Shown here in pieces: positions 26,643-36,177 of a stretch of 42,224 nt of DNA. Source of the DNA: CAMTUW01 sp947085035 (GTDB lineage: Bacteria > Actinomycetota > Coriobacteriia > Anaerosomatales > PHET01); NCBI GenBank assembly GCA_947085035.1, contig CAMTUW010000024.1:1-42224 (forward strand), given 5' to 3'. How positions within the stretch are numbered: the first letter of the stretch is position 1; every line of letters begins with the position of its first letter. The position numbers and the translations under genes are program-made. The notes under the pieces are model-generated. The model worked only from the letters and a program-made list of their open reading frames with translations. It was not told the origin of the DNA and did no database searches.

Positions 26643-27109
26643 GCCGAGTCACCATCGCCGTTGGTCGCAACGAGCCGTCTTGGCACGACTCCCGCCTCGG
26701 CGAGCAGCTCTTCAGAGAGTTGGTCGGGGTACGGATGGCGAAAGACGATGTCGACCGCACCCGCATTGAGCAGGATCTTCGCGCACAGCACGCAGGGTTG
26801 ATGCGTGCAGTACGCGATGGAGCCGTCCATCGCGATGCCGTGTTTGGCCGCTTGGATCACGGCGTTTTGCTCGGCATGGATCCCGCGGCACAGCTCGTGG
26901 TGAGAGCCGGACGGGATGCCGCGCTTCTCGCGCAGGCACCCGACCTCCTCGCAATGCGCGAGCCCGGTCGGAACCCCGTTGTAGCCGCTTGCGAGGATGC
27001 GCTTGTCCTTGACGAGCACCGCGCCGGTCGCGCGACGCAGACAGGTGGACCGATCCGCGACCTGCTCGGCGATCGACATGAAGTACTCGTCCCATGACGG
27101 ACGCGGCAT
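26639..27109 (-). CDS. Deoxycytidylate deaminase
   Basis: 156 aa. Zinc-dependent dCMP deaminase, ComEB-like: zinc ligands in CRGIHAEQNAVIQA (His, catalytic Glu) and THQPCVLCAKILLNAG (two Cys). A second metal-type cluster near HCEEVGCLREKRG is usual for this group. It makes dUMP, the substrate of the thymidylate synthase ThyX encoded further upstream at 35454. 15 bp after upp, overlapping the transferase gene downstream. Confidence 0.94.
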   Translation of the reverse strand: MPRPSWDEYFMSIAEQVADRSTCLRRATGAVLVKDKRILASGYNGVPTGLAHCEEVGCLREKRGIPSGSHHELCRGIHAEQNAVIQAAKHGIAMDGSIAYCTHQPCVLCAKILLNAGAVDIVFRHPYPDQLSEELLAEAGVVPRRLVATNGDGDSA

Positions 27110-27124
27110 GCGCTCTCTCCCCCG

Positions 27125-27766
27125 CTACTTCGTGCCGAAAAGACGATCGCCCGCATCGCCCAGTCCGGGCACGATGTAGCCGTGCTCGTTCAGGTGCGAG
27201 TCGATCGCACACGTGTAGATCCTCACGTCGTCGCAGCAGGCGAGCACTTCGGCGATACCCTCGGGCGCGGCGAGCAGGACCAGCAGTTTGATGTGCCGGG
27301 CGCCTCGCTCGCGAAGGAACTCGATGGCAGCTGCGGCGGATCCACCGGTGGCGAGCATCGGATCGACGATGAGAACGTCACGCTCGGCGATGTCTTCGGG
27401 AAGCTTGTGGTAGTAGGCCACGGGCTTGAGCGTCTCGGGATCTCGATACAGTCCCACGTGCCCGACCTTGGCCGCCGGAATCAGTTCGAGGATGCCATCC
27501 ACCATGCCCAGACCGGCGCGCAGGATGGGCACCACGGCGACCTTCTTGCCCGCGAGGATCTTGGTCGTCGTCTCTGTGATAGGCGTGGTGACGGTGGTCT
27601 CGGCGAGCTGGAAGTCGCGCGTCGCCTCATAGGCTGCGAGCATGGCCAGCTCCTTGACGAGCTCCCGGAACTCCTTGGCGCCGGTGGCGACGTCGCGAAG
27701 GATCGACAGCTTGTGCTGAACCAGCGGGTGGTCGATGACCACGACGTTGTCCGGGAACTGTGCCAT
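27125..27766 (-). CDS. upp: Uracil phosphoribosyltransferase
   Basis: 213 aa, normal length. It makes UMP from uracil and PRPP (pyrimidine salvage). The start region MAQFPDNVVVIDHPLVQHKL, the PRPP loop DVLIVDPMLATGGSAAAAI and the uracil-binding C-terminal GYIVPGLGDAGDRLFGTK are all conserved. The start at 27766 has AAGGAGA seven bases upstream; the longer in-frame reading runs into glyA and is rejected. 31 bp after glyA, in one transcript. Confidence 0.97.
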   Translation of the reverse strand: MAQFPDNVVVIDHPLVQHKLSILRDVATGAKEFRELVKELAMLAAYEATRDFQLAETTVTTPITETTTKILAGKKVAVVPILRAGLGMVDGILELIPAAKVGHVGLYRDPETLKPVAYYHKLPEDIAERDVLIVDPMLATGGSAAAAIEFLRERGARHIKLLVLLAAPEGIAEVLACCDDVRIYTCAIDSHLNEHGYIVPGLGDAGDRLFGTK

Positions 27767-27797
27767 ATCCTGTCTCCTTCGCGGGCGCCGCTCGGCT

Positions 27798-29045
27798 CTA
27801 CAGCTCCGGGTACAGCGGATGCTTGTCGATGAGCGTCTGGACCGCGATGCGGATATCGGCCAACGCTGAGGTGTCCTCGCGCTTGAATATCGCATTCGCC
27901 ATCAGACAGCCGATCGTGTGCGATTCGCCTTCGGAGAACCCTCGGGTCGTCATCGCGGCGGTGCCGACGCGAATGCCGCTTGTCACGAACGGGCCCTCGG
28001 GGTCGTTCGGAATGGCGTTCTTGTTGACCGTGAAGCCGACTTCCTCGAGGAGGGTGCCCGCGTCCTTGCCGGTGATGGAGGCGGGACGCAGATCCACCAA
28101 GAGAAGATGGTTGTCGGTGCCCCCGGAGACCAAGCGCAGGCCGCATTCCACCATCGCGGCCCCCATGGCCTTGGCGTTGATGACGACCTGATCGATGTAG
28201 GTCTTGAACTCGGGCTGCATGGCTTCGCGGAAAGCCACCGCCTTGGCGGCGACGATATGCTTGAGCGGCCCGCCCTGCAATCCGGGAAACACCGCCTTGT
28301 CAATGGCGGCCGTGTGCTCCTCCTTGCACAGGATGAACCCGGAGCGCGGACCTCGCAGGGTCTTGTGCGACGTTGAGGTCACCACGTCGGCGAAGGGGAT
28401 CGGCGAGGGGTGCGCGCCCGTGGCCACGAGACCGGCGACGTGTGCCATGTCGACCATGAAGATGGCGCCGACGTCCTTGGCGATCGCGTGGAACCGCTCG
28501 AAATCGATGACGCGCGGATAGGCGCTCGCACCCGCGATGATCATCTTGGGCCGATGTTCGCGCGCCAAGCGCTCGACCTCGTCGTAGTCGATGGTCTCGG
28601 TCTCCATGTCGAGCCCGTAAGGCACGACGTCGAACCATTTGCCGCTGAAGTTCACCGGTGAGCCATGAGTCAGGTGACCGCCCATGGCGAGGCTCATGCC
28701 AAGAACCTTGTCGCCGGGGTTGAGAAACGCGTAGTACGCGGCCATGTTCGCCTGCGCGCCAGCGTGGGGCTGCACGTTGGCATGGTCGGCGCCGAAGAGC
28801 TCGCAGGCGCGGGTGCGCGCCAGCTCCTCGACGATGTCCACGATCTCGCAGCCCCCGTAGTAACGTTTCCCGGGAAGCCCTTCAGCGTACTTGTTCGTGA
28901 GCACGGTGCCCGCAGCCTCCAAGACCGCCAGGGACACGAAGTTCTCGCTCGCGATCAACTCGATGGTGCCGCGCTGCCGAGCAAGCTCGGCGTCGATCGC
29001 GGAAGCGATCTCAGGATCCTGTGCCGGGATGTACTTCAAGGCCAT
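27798..29045 (-). CDS. glyA: Serine hydroxymethyltransferase
   Basis: 415 aa. PLP enzyme that converts serine and tetrahydrofolate to glycine and methylene-THF; the latter feeds the ThyX reaction in the same gene group. Conserved blocks: LIASENFVSLAVLEAAG, NKYAEGLPGKRYYGGCEIVD, VQPHAGAQANMAAYYAFL and the PLP-lysine motif STSHKTLRGPRSGFIL. Start at 29045 with AGAAGGGGA upstream; 52 bp after rpiB. Confidence 0.97.
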   Translation of the reverse strand: MALKYIPAQDPEIASAIDAELARQRGTIELIASENFVSLAVLEAAGTVLTNKYAEGLPGKRYYGGCEIVDIVEELARTRACELFGADHANVQPHAGAQANMAAYYAFLNPGDKVLGMSLAMGGHLTHGSPVNFSGKWFDVVPYGLDMETETIDYDEVERLAREHRPKMIIAGASAYPRVIDFERFHAIAKDVGAIFMVDMAHVAGLVATGAHPSPIPFADVVTSTSHKTLRGPRSGFILCKEEHTAAIDKAVFPGLQGGPLKHIVAAKAVAFREAMQPEFKTYIDQVVINAKAMGAAMVECGLRLVSGGTDNHLLLVDLRPASITGKDAGTLLEEVGFTVNKNAIPNDPEGPFVTSGIRVGTAAMTTRGFSEGESHTIGCLMANAIFKREDTSALADIRIAVQTLIDKHPLYPEL

Positions 29046-29097
29046 GTGGTGTTCGTCCCCTTCTGTGGGCGTCGGTCTCCCGACTCCTCTTTCGCTT

Positions 29098-29538
29098 CTA
29101 TGGTTTCTCGGCATCCTTGATCTTGTTCACGCGGTCGGCGTGCCGACCGCCCTCAAACGCAGTGGCGAGGAACGCGTCGACGATACGCTGGTTCTCCTCG
29201 ATCGGCACGAAGCGCCCCGACACCGCGACCACGTTGGCGTCGTTGTGTTGCCGTGCGAGACGCGCGAACTCCTCGTTCAGCACGTTGGCCGCGCGTACGC
29301 CATCAACCTTGTTCGCCGCGATGGACATCCCGATCCCGGTTCCGCACACGAGTACCCCGAGGGCGGCTTCACCCGAGGTCACAGAGCGCCCGACGGCCAC
29401 GGCGTAGTCAGGGTAGTCGACGGAGTCCTCGGATCGGGACCCGAGGTCGACGACTTCGTGACCGCCGGCTTCAAGATGCGCCTTGATCTGCTGTTTCTGC
29501 TCGAACCCGGCATGGTCAGAACCGATCGCGATTCGCAT
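29098..29538 (-). CDS. rpiB: Ribose-5-phosphate isomerase B
   Basis: 146 aa. Interconverts ribose-5-P and ribulose-5-P. MRIAIGSDHAGFEQKQQIK, VDYPDYAVAVG and the active-site loop GVLVCGTGIGMSIAANKVDG with its catalytic Cys are intact; the C-terminal helix is ENQRIVDAFLATAFEGGRH. Nothing unusual. A G-rich stretch precedes the start at about 12 bases, longer than ideal. Confidence 0.96.
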   Translation of the reverse strand: MRIAIGSDHAGFEQKQQIKAHLEAGGHEVVDLGSRSEDSVDYPDYAVAVGRSVTSGEAALGVLVCGTGIGMSIAANKVDGVRAANVLNEEFARLARQHNDANVVAVSGRFVPIEENQRIVDAFLATAFEGGRHADRVNKIKDAEKP

Positions 29539-29639
29539 CGACGCGAATACCCCCTGGAATCGTCAGTGGGAAACTGGGTGATTGTACCGCAACGCACGCG
29601 CACGCAGGCAATGCTTTCACCCGTGGCACGCGACCTTGG

Positions 29640-30278
29640 TTAAGCGTGAGAGAAGGCGGCCATGATCTCTTCAGCGGGGACTGCGCCCTCGCTCAGGACG
29701 ACCGGCTGCGGTCCCGTGCACAGCACGACGGTGGAGGCGACCCGATGCGCCGTCTCGCCACCGTCAAGAGCGACGTCGGCGGCGCTGATGATGCGCGGCT
29801 CAACGTCTGCGAACGCGCCAGGCGCCGGATTCCCGTGGGTGTTGGCCGACGTCGCGAAGATCGGGCCGCCCGCACCTTGGAGGAGCTCTCTGACGACCTC
29901 GTGATCGGGGCAGCGCAGGCCGATCGTACCGTCAGGAGCGCGAAAGTCGCGCGGGACCCGCTCCGAAGCCGTCACGACCAACGTGACCGCCCCAGGCCAG
30001 AACGCACGGGCGAGATCATGGGCGTAGTCGGCGACGTCTGAGCCCCACGTGTCGAGTGCGTCTTCAGTCTCGACGAGCAGCGGGATGGGCAGATGAGCAG
30101 GTCGAGCCTTCACTTCGTAGATCTCGTGGGGGCCGAACTTGGAGTCAGCCAGCGCGCCGATGCCATAGACCGTTTCAGTGGGGAATACGACAATCCCGCC
30201 GTCACGAAGTACCGTGGCGGCGAGATTCATAACTTCTGCTGAAGGGTTCTCCGGGTCCACTCGGTAGCTCTTCGTCAT
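29640..30278 (-). CDS. Threonylcarbamoyl-AMP synthase (Sua5/YrdC/YwlC family)
   Basis: 212 aa from the ATG at 30278, preferred because AAAGGTGG stands 5-6 bases before it; a GTG three codons earlier would overlap that site. It makes threonylcarbamoyl-AMP for t6A37 modification of ANN-reading tRNAs. Motifs: GGIVVFPTETVYGIGALADS, KARPAHLPIPLLV, FWPGAVTLVV, IGLRCPDHEVVRELL and IFATSANTHGNPAPG. Only the YrdC domain is present; the Sua5 extension is missing. The location after prmC/prfA is common in Gram-positives. Confidence 0.94.
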   Translation of the reverse strand: MTKSYRVDPENPSAEVMNLAATVLRDGGIVVFPTETVYGIGALADSKFGPHEIYEVKARPAHLPIPLLVETEDALDTWGSDVADYAHDLARAFWPGAVTLVVTASERVPRDFRAPDGTIGLRCPDHEVVRELLQGAGGPIFATSANTHGNPAPGAFADVEPRIISAADVALDGGETAHRVASTVVLCTGPQPVVLSEGAVPAEEIMAAFSHA

Positions 30279-30320
30279 GTCTGCCACCTTTCAAATCCGC
30301 TGCGCTGTCCGGGTTCGATC

Positions 30321-31196
30321 CTATCTCCTTGCGCCGAGTCGAGCTGTCACGATCCGATCCCTGCCCGCCAAGTCGACGATAACGCTGACATCTTCATACC
30401 ACTCCTGAGCCTCTTCGGCAGCGATTCTCACCGTTCTTTCATCCAATTCCACGGCGAGTAGCCCTCCACCTGCCAACCAGAGCCGTGATTCGGCAAGAAT
30501 CCGCCGGAAGACCACCAGGCCGTCCGGGCCCCCGTCGAGCGCCAGATGGGGCTCGAAACCTGCGACCTGTGCGGGCAGGTCGGGTACGTCGCGCGTTGGG
30601 ATGTAGGGTGGGTTGGCCACCACCACGTCGACGCGCCCCCGCAGCTCGATGGGCACCGGCGAGAACAGATCGCCCTGCTCGACCGAGACCCGCTCAGCCA
30701 GCCCCAGCCGCACGGCGTTCTCGCGCGCGATCTGGACCGCTTCCGGGGACACGTCGGTCGCGTGCACCCGCGCTCCGTTGTGCTCGTGCGCCACCGACAG
30801 CGCGATGCAGCCGGAGCCCGTGCACAGATCGATCACCATCGGCGAGCCGACCGGGTCAAGCGCGGAGAGGACCTCTCCGACGAGAAGCTCGGTCTCCGGG
30901 CGAGGGATGAGCACACCGGGGCGCACCTGGAGCACGATGTGGCGAAAGGCGACTTCACCGGTCACGTACTGGAGGGGCTCTCCCGTCGAGCGGCGTCTGA
31001 CACTCTCGCGCAGCGCCACACGCTCCTCGTGCGAGAGCGGCCGGTCGAAGAAGGCGTAGATCTCGACCCGAGAAAGCCCGGTCGCCGCAGACATCAGCCA
31101 CTCAGCGCTGCGTCGCGGGTGCTCATCGCCCTTCTCGGCGAGGAAACCGCGTGTCCACTCGAGCGCGGCCCTGACCGTCCAGACCTGCTCGGACAC
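30321..31196 (-). CDS. prmC: Release factor glutamine methyltransferase
   Basis: 291 aa. Methylates the Gln of the GGQ motif of release factors. N-terminal helical domain (1-~85), then the SAM-binding fold with VIDLCTGSGCIALSVA, the acidic ATDVSPEAVQIARENA and the catalytic VVANPPYIPTRDV. GTG start at 31196, 10 bp after prfA, its substrate gene; GGGGGAG upstream. Confidence 0.96.
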   Translation of the reverse strand: MSEQVWTVRAALEWTRGFLAEKGDEHPRRSAEWLMSAATGLSRVEIYAFFDRPLSHEERVALRESVRRRSTGEPLQYVTGEVAFRHIVLQVRPGVLIPRPETELLVGEVLSALDPVGSPMVIDLCTGSGCIALSVAHEHNGARVHATDVSPEAVQIARENAVRLGLAERVSVEQGDLFSPVPIELRGRVDVVVANPPYIPTRDVPDLPAQVAGFEPHLALDGGPDGLVVFRRILAESRLWLAGGGLLAVELDERTVRIAAEEAQEWYEDVSVIVDLAGRDRIVTARLGARR

Positions 31197-31206
31197 CGCT
31201 CTCCCC

Positions 31207-32280
31207 CTAGCCCTCGGCGAACGCGGCTAGCCGCTCCGCCCGATCAGCGGCCACAAGTCCTTCGACGAGCGAGTCGATCTCGCCGGCCATGAGGGCCGGG
31301 ATGTTGTGCACCGTCAACCCGATGCGATGATCGGTCACGCGGTCCTGTGGGTAGTTGTAGGTGCGGATCTTCTCCGAGCGATCCCCCGAGCCGATCTGAC
31401 TGCGACGCTGGGCCCCGAGCTCGGCCTGCTGCTTCTCGAGTTCCGCCTCGTAGAGCCGTGCGCGCAAGACGCGCAAGGCGGCCTCGCGGTTCTGCAGCTG
31501 GGACTTCTGGTTCTGCGACTGGACCACGAGTCCTGTGGGCAGGTGCGTGATCCGCACGGCCGAGTCAGTGGTGTTGACGCTCTGGCCACCGGGGCCGCTC
31601 GAGCGAAACACGTCGATACGCAGGTCGCTGGCGTTGACCTCGATCTCGACGTCCTCGACTTCAGGTAGCACCGCGACGGTCGCGGTCGAGGTGTGGATGC
31701 GCCCCTGCGACTCGGTGACCGGCACCCGCTGCACGCGATGGACCCCCGACTCGAACTTCATCTTCGAGTAGACCTTCTCGCCGCGCACGCGAAACGAGAC
31801 CTCCTTGAAGCCGCCCGTGTCGCTTTGGGACGAGTCGATCTCGTCGACCTTCCACCTCTGCAGCTCCGCATAGCGTGTGTACATGCGGTAGAGGTCGCCC
31901 GCGAAGATGGCGGCCTCGTCGCCCCCCGCTCCCCCGCGAATCTCGACGATGATGTTCTTCTCGTCATTGGGGTCACCGGGAAGCATCATGACTCTGATCT
32001 CGTCTTCGAGGGCGGGTACCCTGGCCTCGAGCTCCTTCGCTTCTTCCGAGGCGAGCTCCCGCATCTCCGGGTCGCTTTCCGTGCGCAAGACATCCTTCGC
32101 CTCGTCCAGCGCACACAGGACCGAGAGGTACTCCTTCGCCTTCTCGGCGAGCGGGGTCTGGGCGCGCTGCTCTTTGGCCAGACGAGTGAACTCCTTCTGG
32201 TCGCCAAGGACCGCCGGATCACCGAGTTTCCCGGTGAGATCGTCATAGGCGGCGAGCAGTTTGGAGAGCTTTTCGCGCAT
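31207..32280 (-). CDS. prfA: Peptide chain release factor 1
   Basis: 357 aa. Recognises UAA and UAG. The GGQ loop is in RSSGPGGQSVNTTDSAVRI, and the RF1-type recognition region RVPVTESQGRIHTSTATVAV is present. N-terminal coiled coil (1-~100), C-terminal HRIGLTVHNIPALMAGEID. The distance to the upstream c-di-GMP gene is only 30 bp, so transcription probably continues from there. Confidence 0.97.
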   Translation of the reverse strand: MREKLSKLLAAYDDLTGKLGDPAVLGDQKEFTRLAKEQRAQTPLAEKAKEYLSVLCALDEAKDVLRTESDPEMRELASEEAKELEARVPALEDEIRVMMLPGDPNDEKNIIVEIRGGAGGDEAAIFAGDLYRMYTRYAELQRWKVDEIDSSQSDTGGFKEVSFRVRGEKVYSKMKFESGVHRVQRVPVTESQGRIHTSTATVAVLPEVEDVEIEVNASDLRIDVFRSSGPGGQSVNTTDSAVRITHLPTGLVVQSQNQKSQLQNREAALRVLRARLYEAELEKQQAELGAQRRSQIGSGDRSEKIRTYNYPQDRVTDHRIGLTVHNIPALMAGEIDSLVEGLVAADRAERLAAFAEG

Positions 32281-32310
32281 CGGTGCGACGTTCCTTCGGA
32301 ATGGGTGACT

Positions 32311-34425
32311 TCAGCCGGGCAATGGTAGCACGGCACGCATCTCGACGAAGGCGCGGACAACCCGTGGGTCGAACTGCGCGCCAGCGCACTTCTCGAGTTC
32401 CGCGAGAGCCTCTGCCGGTGCCATTGCGCGGCGATACGGGCGCTCTGACACCATCGCGTCGTAGGCGTCACAGACCGCGAGGATTCTTGCTTCGAGCGGA
32501 ATCCGTTCTCCCGCCAGACCGTTCGGGTAGCCGCTCCCGTCCCATCTCTCATGATGTGCGCCAACCCATGGCACGATCCGATCGGGCACTGCGGCTGCGA
32601 GGATGCGTGTGCTCAGTTCAGCGTGTCCCCTGATGATCTCCCCCTCTGCCTCGGTCAGGGTCTCGCGTTTCTGCAAAATGGTATCCGGGATCCCGATCTT
32701 GCCCACGTCATGCAGCAGTCCCGCGATTCTCAGCAGTTCACAGTGCTCGCGACCAAGACCGAACTTCTCGCCCAAGCGCACCGCGTCTCCGGCCACGGCG
32801 CGTGAATGCGAATGAGTGTAGGAGTCCCGTGCGTCGACGGCTGCGGCAAGTGCGCTCACCGTGCGCAGGAGTGACTGCGACTCGATTCGCCGCACTCGCT
32901 CACCTGCAGCGCCGTCATCGCCCATCTGTGGATCGAACACGATGACACGATTTCGTCCGGCGTCCTTCGCCGCGTAGAGGGCCGTGTCCGCGAGACGCAA
33001 CAGATCGGCCTTCTCCCCGGCATGAAGCGGCGCCGAGGCGATACCTACCGAGACCGTGATCGGCATCGTCTCGTCAACTTGTTTCTGCGCCAGAAGCTCG
33101 ACGGCCCGCAGGCAGACCCTGAACGCCTCTTCGCTCGAAGTCGCCGGTAGTATGAAGGCGAATTCGTCACCGCCGATTCGGCACACCGAGTCACTGGCCC
33201 TCACGGCTTCAGCGAACGTGGCGCCGATGATCCTGAGATTCCTGTCTCCGTAGAGGTGCCCGTGGGACTCGTTCACAAGACGAAAGTCGTCCAAGTCTAT
33301 CAGTGCGACCGAGAGATCCTCTCCTGTGCGCAGCGCGCGCTCAAGCTCGGCGCTGACCCGCTGATGGAAGTAGCGGTGGTTGAAGTTACCGGTCAACTCA
33401 TCAGTCACCGAGCGCGAAGCCAACGCCCGGTTGTCAGAGATCATGATCGCCCAGCGGACGACGATGAGCGTGACGAGCGCCGCAGATGCTGCGGAAAATG
33501 TCCAGTACGCACCGACGTCGTCGGGCCAACGATGGCCCAGCCACATGAAGACGGGAACCAGCCCCATCGAACACGCCAGCGGGAGGAACTCGCGCCACTG
33601 CCACCGGAAGACACCGTTCACGACCTCGTCGACTGGCTCGCCGCTGACAAGTAGCGCCCGCGCACCGACGGCGATCAGGAAGTAGCCGCTGAGCCACGTC
33701 AGATCGACCACTGCGGACACGACATCGCCCACCACGTATCCGCCACCAGCGAGCATGTGATTGAAGACCAGGTTACCCACGGCGAGCATGGCGACCCCGG
33801 CGGCAACGGCTATCTCCCAGTCCTTCCACCGCTGTCTCCCAGGCGTGAGCACGACGGCCAGGACCCACACGAGCACCATCGCGTCGAGCAGCGCATAGAC
33901 GACATAGATCCCCGCCTGAGGCGTCAATGCGTCCAGCGACCGATCGGGTAGTACGGCAGTTCTGAACAGCACGCTCATTCCCGCCATCGCCACAACCGTG
34001 AGCATGAGGGTATCCACGGTCGCCTTGAGTCGACCAACCATAGGCAGCGGCGTGAGCCTCGCTCGTAGCAGGATGCCGGCGAACGCCAGCATCAGCACGC
34101 TGGATATCAGGAACGCAGCGTCCGCGATAGAGACAGCCGGTCCCCGCGGGTCGATGACCACTTGATAGAAGGCCCAGTAGGTCTCACCAAGCGTGGTGAG
34201 GATCATCGAAGCGGCCAGGACACGCATCGCCGTGCGGTTCGACTCGCGCACCACGCTTGCGGCGTGAACGACAGCGATCGAAGCGGTCACGGGAACGAGC
34301 AGATACATGACGCTCATCGCAAGGATCTTCACCGAGCCATCCGGCACGACCGCGGATGTTCCCACGTAGGCGACAGCGAGTCCAACGAACAACGTCGCGA
34401 ACCCCGATATTCTCATGCGTCGCAC
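32311..34425 (-). CDS. Membrane GGDEF / HD-GYP bifunctional c-di-GMP signalling protein
   Basis: About 704 aa. Nine or so membrane helices over the first ~345 residues, without a recognised sensor domain. Then a GGDEF domain (about 355-525) with an intact RIGGDEF active site near 418 and an RASD inhibitory (I) site five residues before it, so a product-inhibited diguanylate cyclase is expected. After a linker comes an HD-GYP phosphodiesterase domain (about 540-704) with HSRAVAGDAVRLG, LLHDVGKIGIPD near 575 and HHERWDGSGYPNGL near 628. Both activities look possible. The start is uncertain: GTG 34425 has GGAG at 8 bases; TTG 34431 and ATG 34416 are alternatives. It is inserted between yqhQ and prfA. 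Confidence 0.92.
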   Translation of the reverse strand: MRRMRISGFATLFVGLAVAYVGTSAVVPDGSVKILAMSVMYLLVPVTASIAVVHAASVVRESNRTAMRVLAASMILTTLGETYWAFYQVVIDPRGPAVSIADAAFLISSVLMLAFAGILLRARLTPLPMVGRLKATVDTLMLTVVAMAGMSVLFRTAVLPDRSLDALTPQAGIYVVYALLDAMVLVWVLAVVLTPGRQRWKDWEIAVAAGVAMLAVGNLVFNHMLAGGGYVVGDVVSAVVDLTWLSGYFLIAVGARALLVSGEPVDEVVNGVFRWQWREFLPLACSMGLVPVFMWLGHRWPDDVGAYWTFSAASAALVTLIVVRWAIMISDNRALASRSVTDELTGNFNHRYFHQRVSAELERALRTGEDLSVALIDLDDFRLVNESHGHLYGDRNLRIIGATFAEAVRASDSVCRIGGDEFAFILPATSSEEAFRVCLRAVELLAQKQVDETMPITVSVGIASAPLHAGEKADLLRLADTALYAAKDAGRNRVIVFDPQMGDDGAAGERVRRIESQSLLRTVSALAAAVDARDSYTHSHSRAVAGDAVRLGEKFGLGREHCELLRIAGLLHDVGKIGIPDTILQKRETLTEAEGEIIRGHAELSTRILAAAVPDRIVPWVGAHHERWDGSGYPNGLAGERIPLEARILAVCDAYDAMVSERPYRRAMAPAEALAELEKCAGAQFDPRVVRAFVEMRAVLPLPG

Positions 34426-34445
34426 CTGCAACGCTCCGTTCGTGG

Positions 34446-35450
34446 CTAGGTGACCTGTGTCTCACTGGGAATATCGGCATCTTCGCCAGACCCCTCGCGT
34501 TCCTCGCGAGCGATGACGAGCGCCATCGCGGCCACGGCCACCTCGATCATCTGATCATCGGGCTCGCGCGTGGTCATCCGCTGAAGCTGCATACCGGGCC
34601 ACAGGATCACCTTCACGATCGGGTTATCCGAGTGCGCCCCGGCCCACTTGACGGTGATCTCGTAGGCGATTCCCGCCACCAGCGGCATCAGGATCAAGCG
34701 CGAGAGGATCAGCAGACCCAGTATCGCGAAACGGTTGTCGATGTCCCAGCCGGCGGCGATCGCTTTGACCGGCACGAGCGAGAACACGAGAATCGCCACG
34801 ACCATGACCATGAGCAGGAACGATGTGCCGCACCTCATGTGCTGCGTCGACCACCGCTGGATCACAGAGGCCTCGAGCGGAAGTCCGTGCTCGTAGGCGT
34901 GGATCGTCTTGTGCTCGGCTCCGTGGTAGGCGAAGACGCGCTGGATGTCTTTGATACGGCTGATCACAACGATGTAGAGGAAGAACGCGACGACACGCAA
35001 CACACCGTCGACCACGTTCCACGTGAAGGGCCGTTGGGTCGCCTCACCCACGACGAGGTTCGTCACCACCGCCGGCAACACGATGAAGATGACAACGGCG
35101 AACACGACACCGAAAGTGAGCGAGAGCGTCACCTCGCGCGGCGTGAGCTGCTCCTCCTCGGTCTCGCCTGCCAGCGAGGCCGACACCGTGAGCGCCTTCA
35201 TCGCAAGAGCGAGCGTCTCGACAAGCGCGACGACACCTCGAATGATCGGCTTGCGCATCCAGGCATGGCGCTTGGCGGCGGAGCGCAGCTCGTGCTCCTC
35301 GGTGTGGATCGACCCGTCCGGAGTGCGAACGGCGACCGCCCAGTTGTACCTCCCACGCATCATGATGCCCTCGAGAACAGCCTGGCCGCCGATATGCGTA
35401 TGTGACACGGCGCCGTCGAGGCGCTCTACCGTCTGCGTGGAATCACTCAT
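34446..35450 (-). CDS. DUF1385 (YqhQ family) membrane protein
   Basis: 334 aa. The family start HIGGQAVLEGIMMRGRYNWA, then PIIRGVVALVETLALAMKAL, the central YHGAEHKTIHAYEHGLPL with conserved His, MRCGTSFLLMVMVVAIL and several membrane helices. Function unknown; the conserved position before prfA in Gram-positives has no explanation so far. The start has GGAG six bases upstream, within the end of thyX. Confidence 0.93.
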   Translation of the reverse strand: MSDSTQTVERLDGAVSHTHIGGQAVLEGIMMRGRYNWAVAVRTPDGSIHTEEHELRSAAKRHAWMRKPIIRGVVALVETLALAMKALTVSASLAGETEEEQLTPREVTLSLTFGVVFAVVIFIVLPAVVTNLVVGEATQRPFTWNVVDGVLRVVAFFLYIVVISRIKDIQRVFAYHGAEHKTIHAYEHGLPLEASVIQRWSTQHMRCGTSFLLMVMVVAILVFSLVPVKAIAAGWDIDNRFAILGLLILSRLILMPLVAGIAYEITVKWAGAHSDNPIVKVILWPGMQLQRMTTREPDDQMIEVAVAAMALVIAREEREGSGEDADIPSETQVT

Positions 35451-35453
35451 GCT

Positions 35454-36137
35454 TCACTCCGGTCTCAAGGCTCGTGGATACGGTTCACCACAGGTCATCT
35501 TTCCTTCGCGACACGCCCCCCGGCGACACGATGCTCCCGCGTCCGAGAAGAAGGAAGGCGCCGTGGGCTCGACGAGTTCGAGCATGGCGAGCGCCACCTC
35601 ACGGATCTCCCACTGGGCACGCTTACAGCATCGCAGCTCGAAGAAGTGCAGCAGCTCACGAGCGTTCATCGTGACGACGATCTTGGTCTCGACTGCGTTC
35701 GGCAGCAGGTAGCGAGCGTCCTCGGCATCCACCCCTGCTTCAAGCAGCGCCCGGTAGGCCGCGAACGCATCGGCGGTAGCCGCTTCGAAACGCGCGAGCG
35801 CCTCGGGGTTCGAGGCGACACGAGGCGGCACGATGAACACAGGCTCGTCGGAGAAGGCCACGTAGCGCTGTGACTGCTGGTTGTAGCTCGCGAGGCGATG
35901 GCGCACCAGCTGGTGGGTCATCGCGCGGCTCACCCCATCAAGCGCGAAGGTGTAGCTCACGTGTTCGAGCGCGGACAGGTGGCCGCTTCGCATGATCGTC
36001 GCGAGAACCTTGCCCTGTGCTTCCTCGCTGATGTCTTGCATGAGGTCAGCCGCTCCCACCGGGGCGTAGCACAGCCGCGCGGCGACAGCGACAGCACGCT
36101 GGGGGTTCGGCGTGTGGTAGAGCAGGCAGACGTCCAT
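35454..36137 (-). CDS. thyX: Flavin-dependent thymidylate synthase
   Basis: 227 aa. Makes dTMP from dUMP with methylene-THF and FAD/NADPH. The ThyX signature RHRLASYNQQSQRYV (about residue 74) is intact, as is the C-terminal NARELLHFFELRCCKRAQWEIREVA, split here as the family block. The start at 36137 has GGAGG five bases upstream; a TTG four codons earlier is less likely. The last ~30 residues are Cys-rich (SCRRGACREGKMTCGE), a metal-binding-like tail that I also recall from other clostridial/actinobacterial ThyX. No thyA is seen in the window. Confidence 0.95.
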   Translation of the reverse strand: MDVCLLYHTPNPQRAVAVAARLCYAPVGAADLMQDISEEAQGKVLATIMRSGHLSALEHVSYTFALDGVSRAMTHQLVRHRLASYNQQSQRYVAFSDEPVFIVPPRVASNPEALARFEAATADAFAAYRALLEAGVDAEDARYLLPNAVETKIVVTMNARELLHFFELRCCKRAQWEIREVALAMLELVEPTAPSFFSDAGASCRRGACREGKMTCGEPYPRALRPE

Positions 36138-36177
36138 GTCATCCTCCAAGCTTAGACGCGCGTCGTCGCCGGATGCG

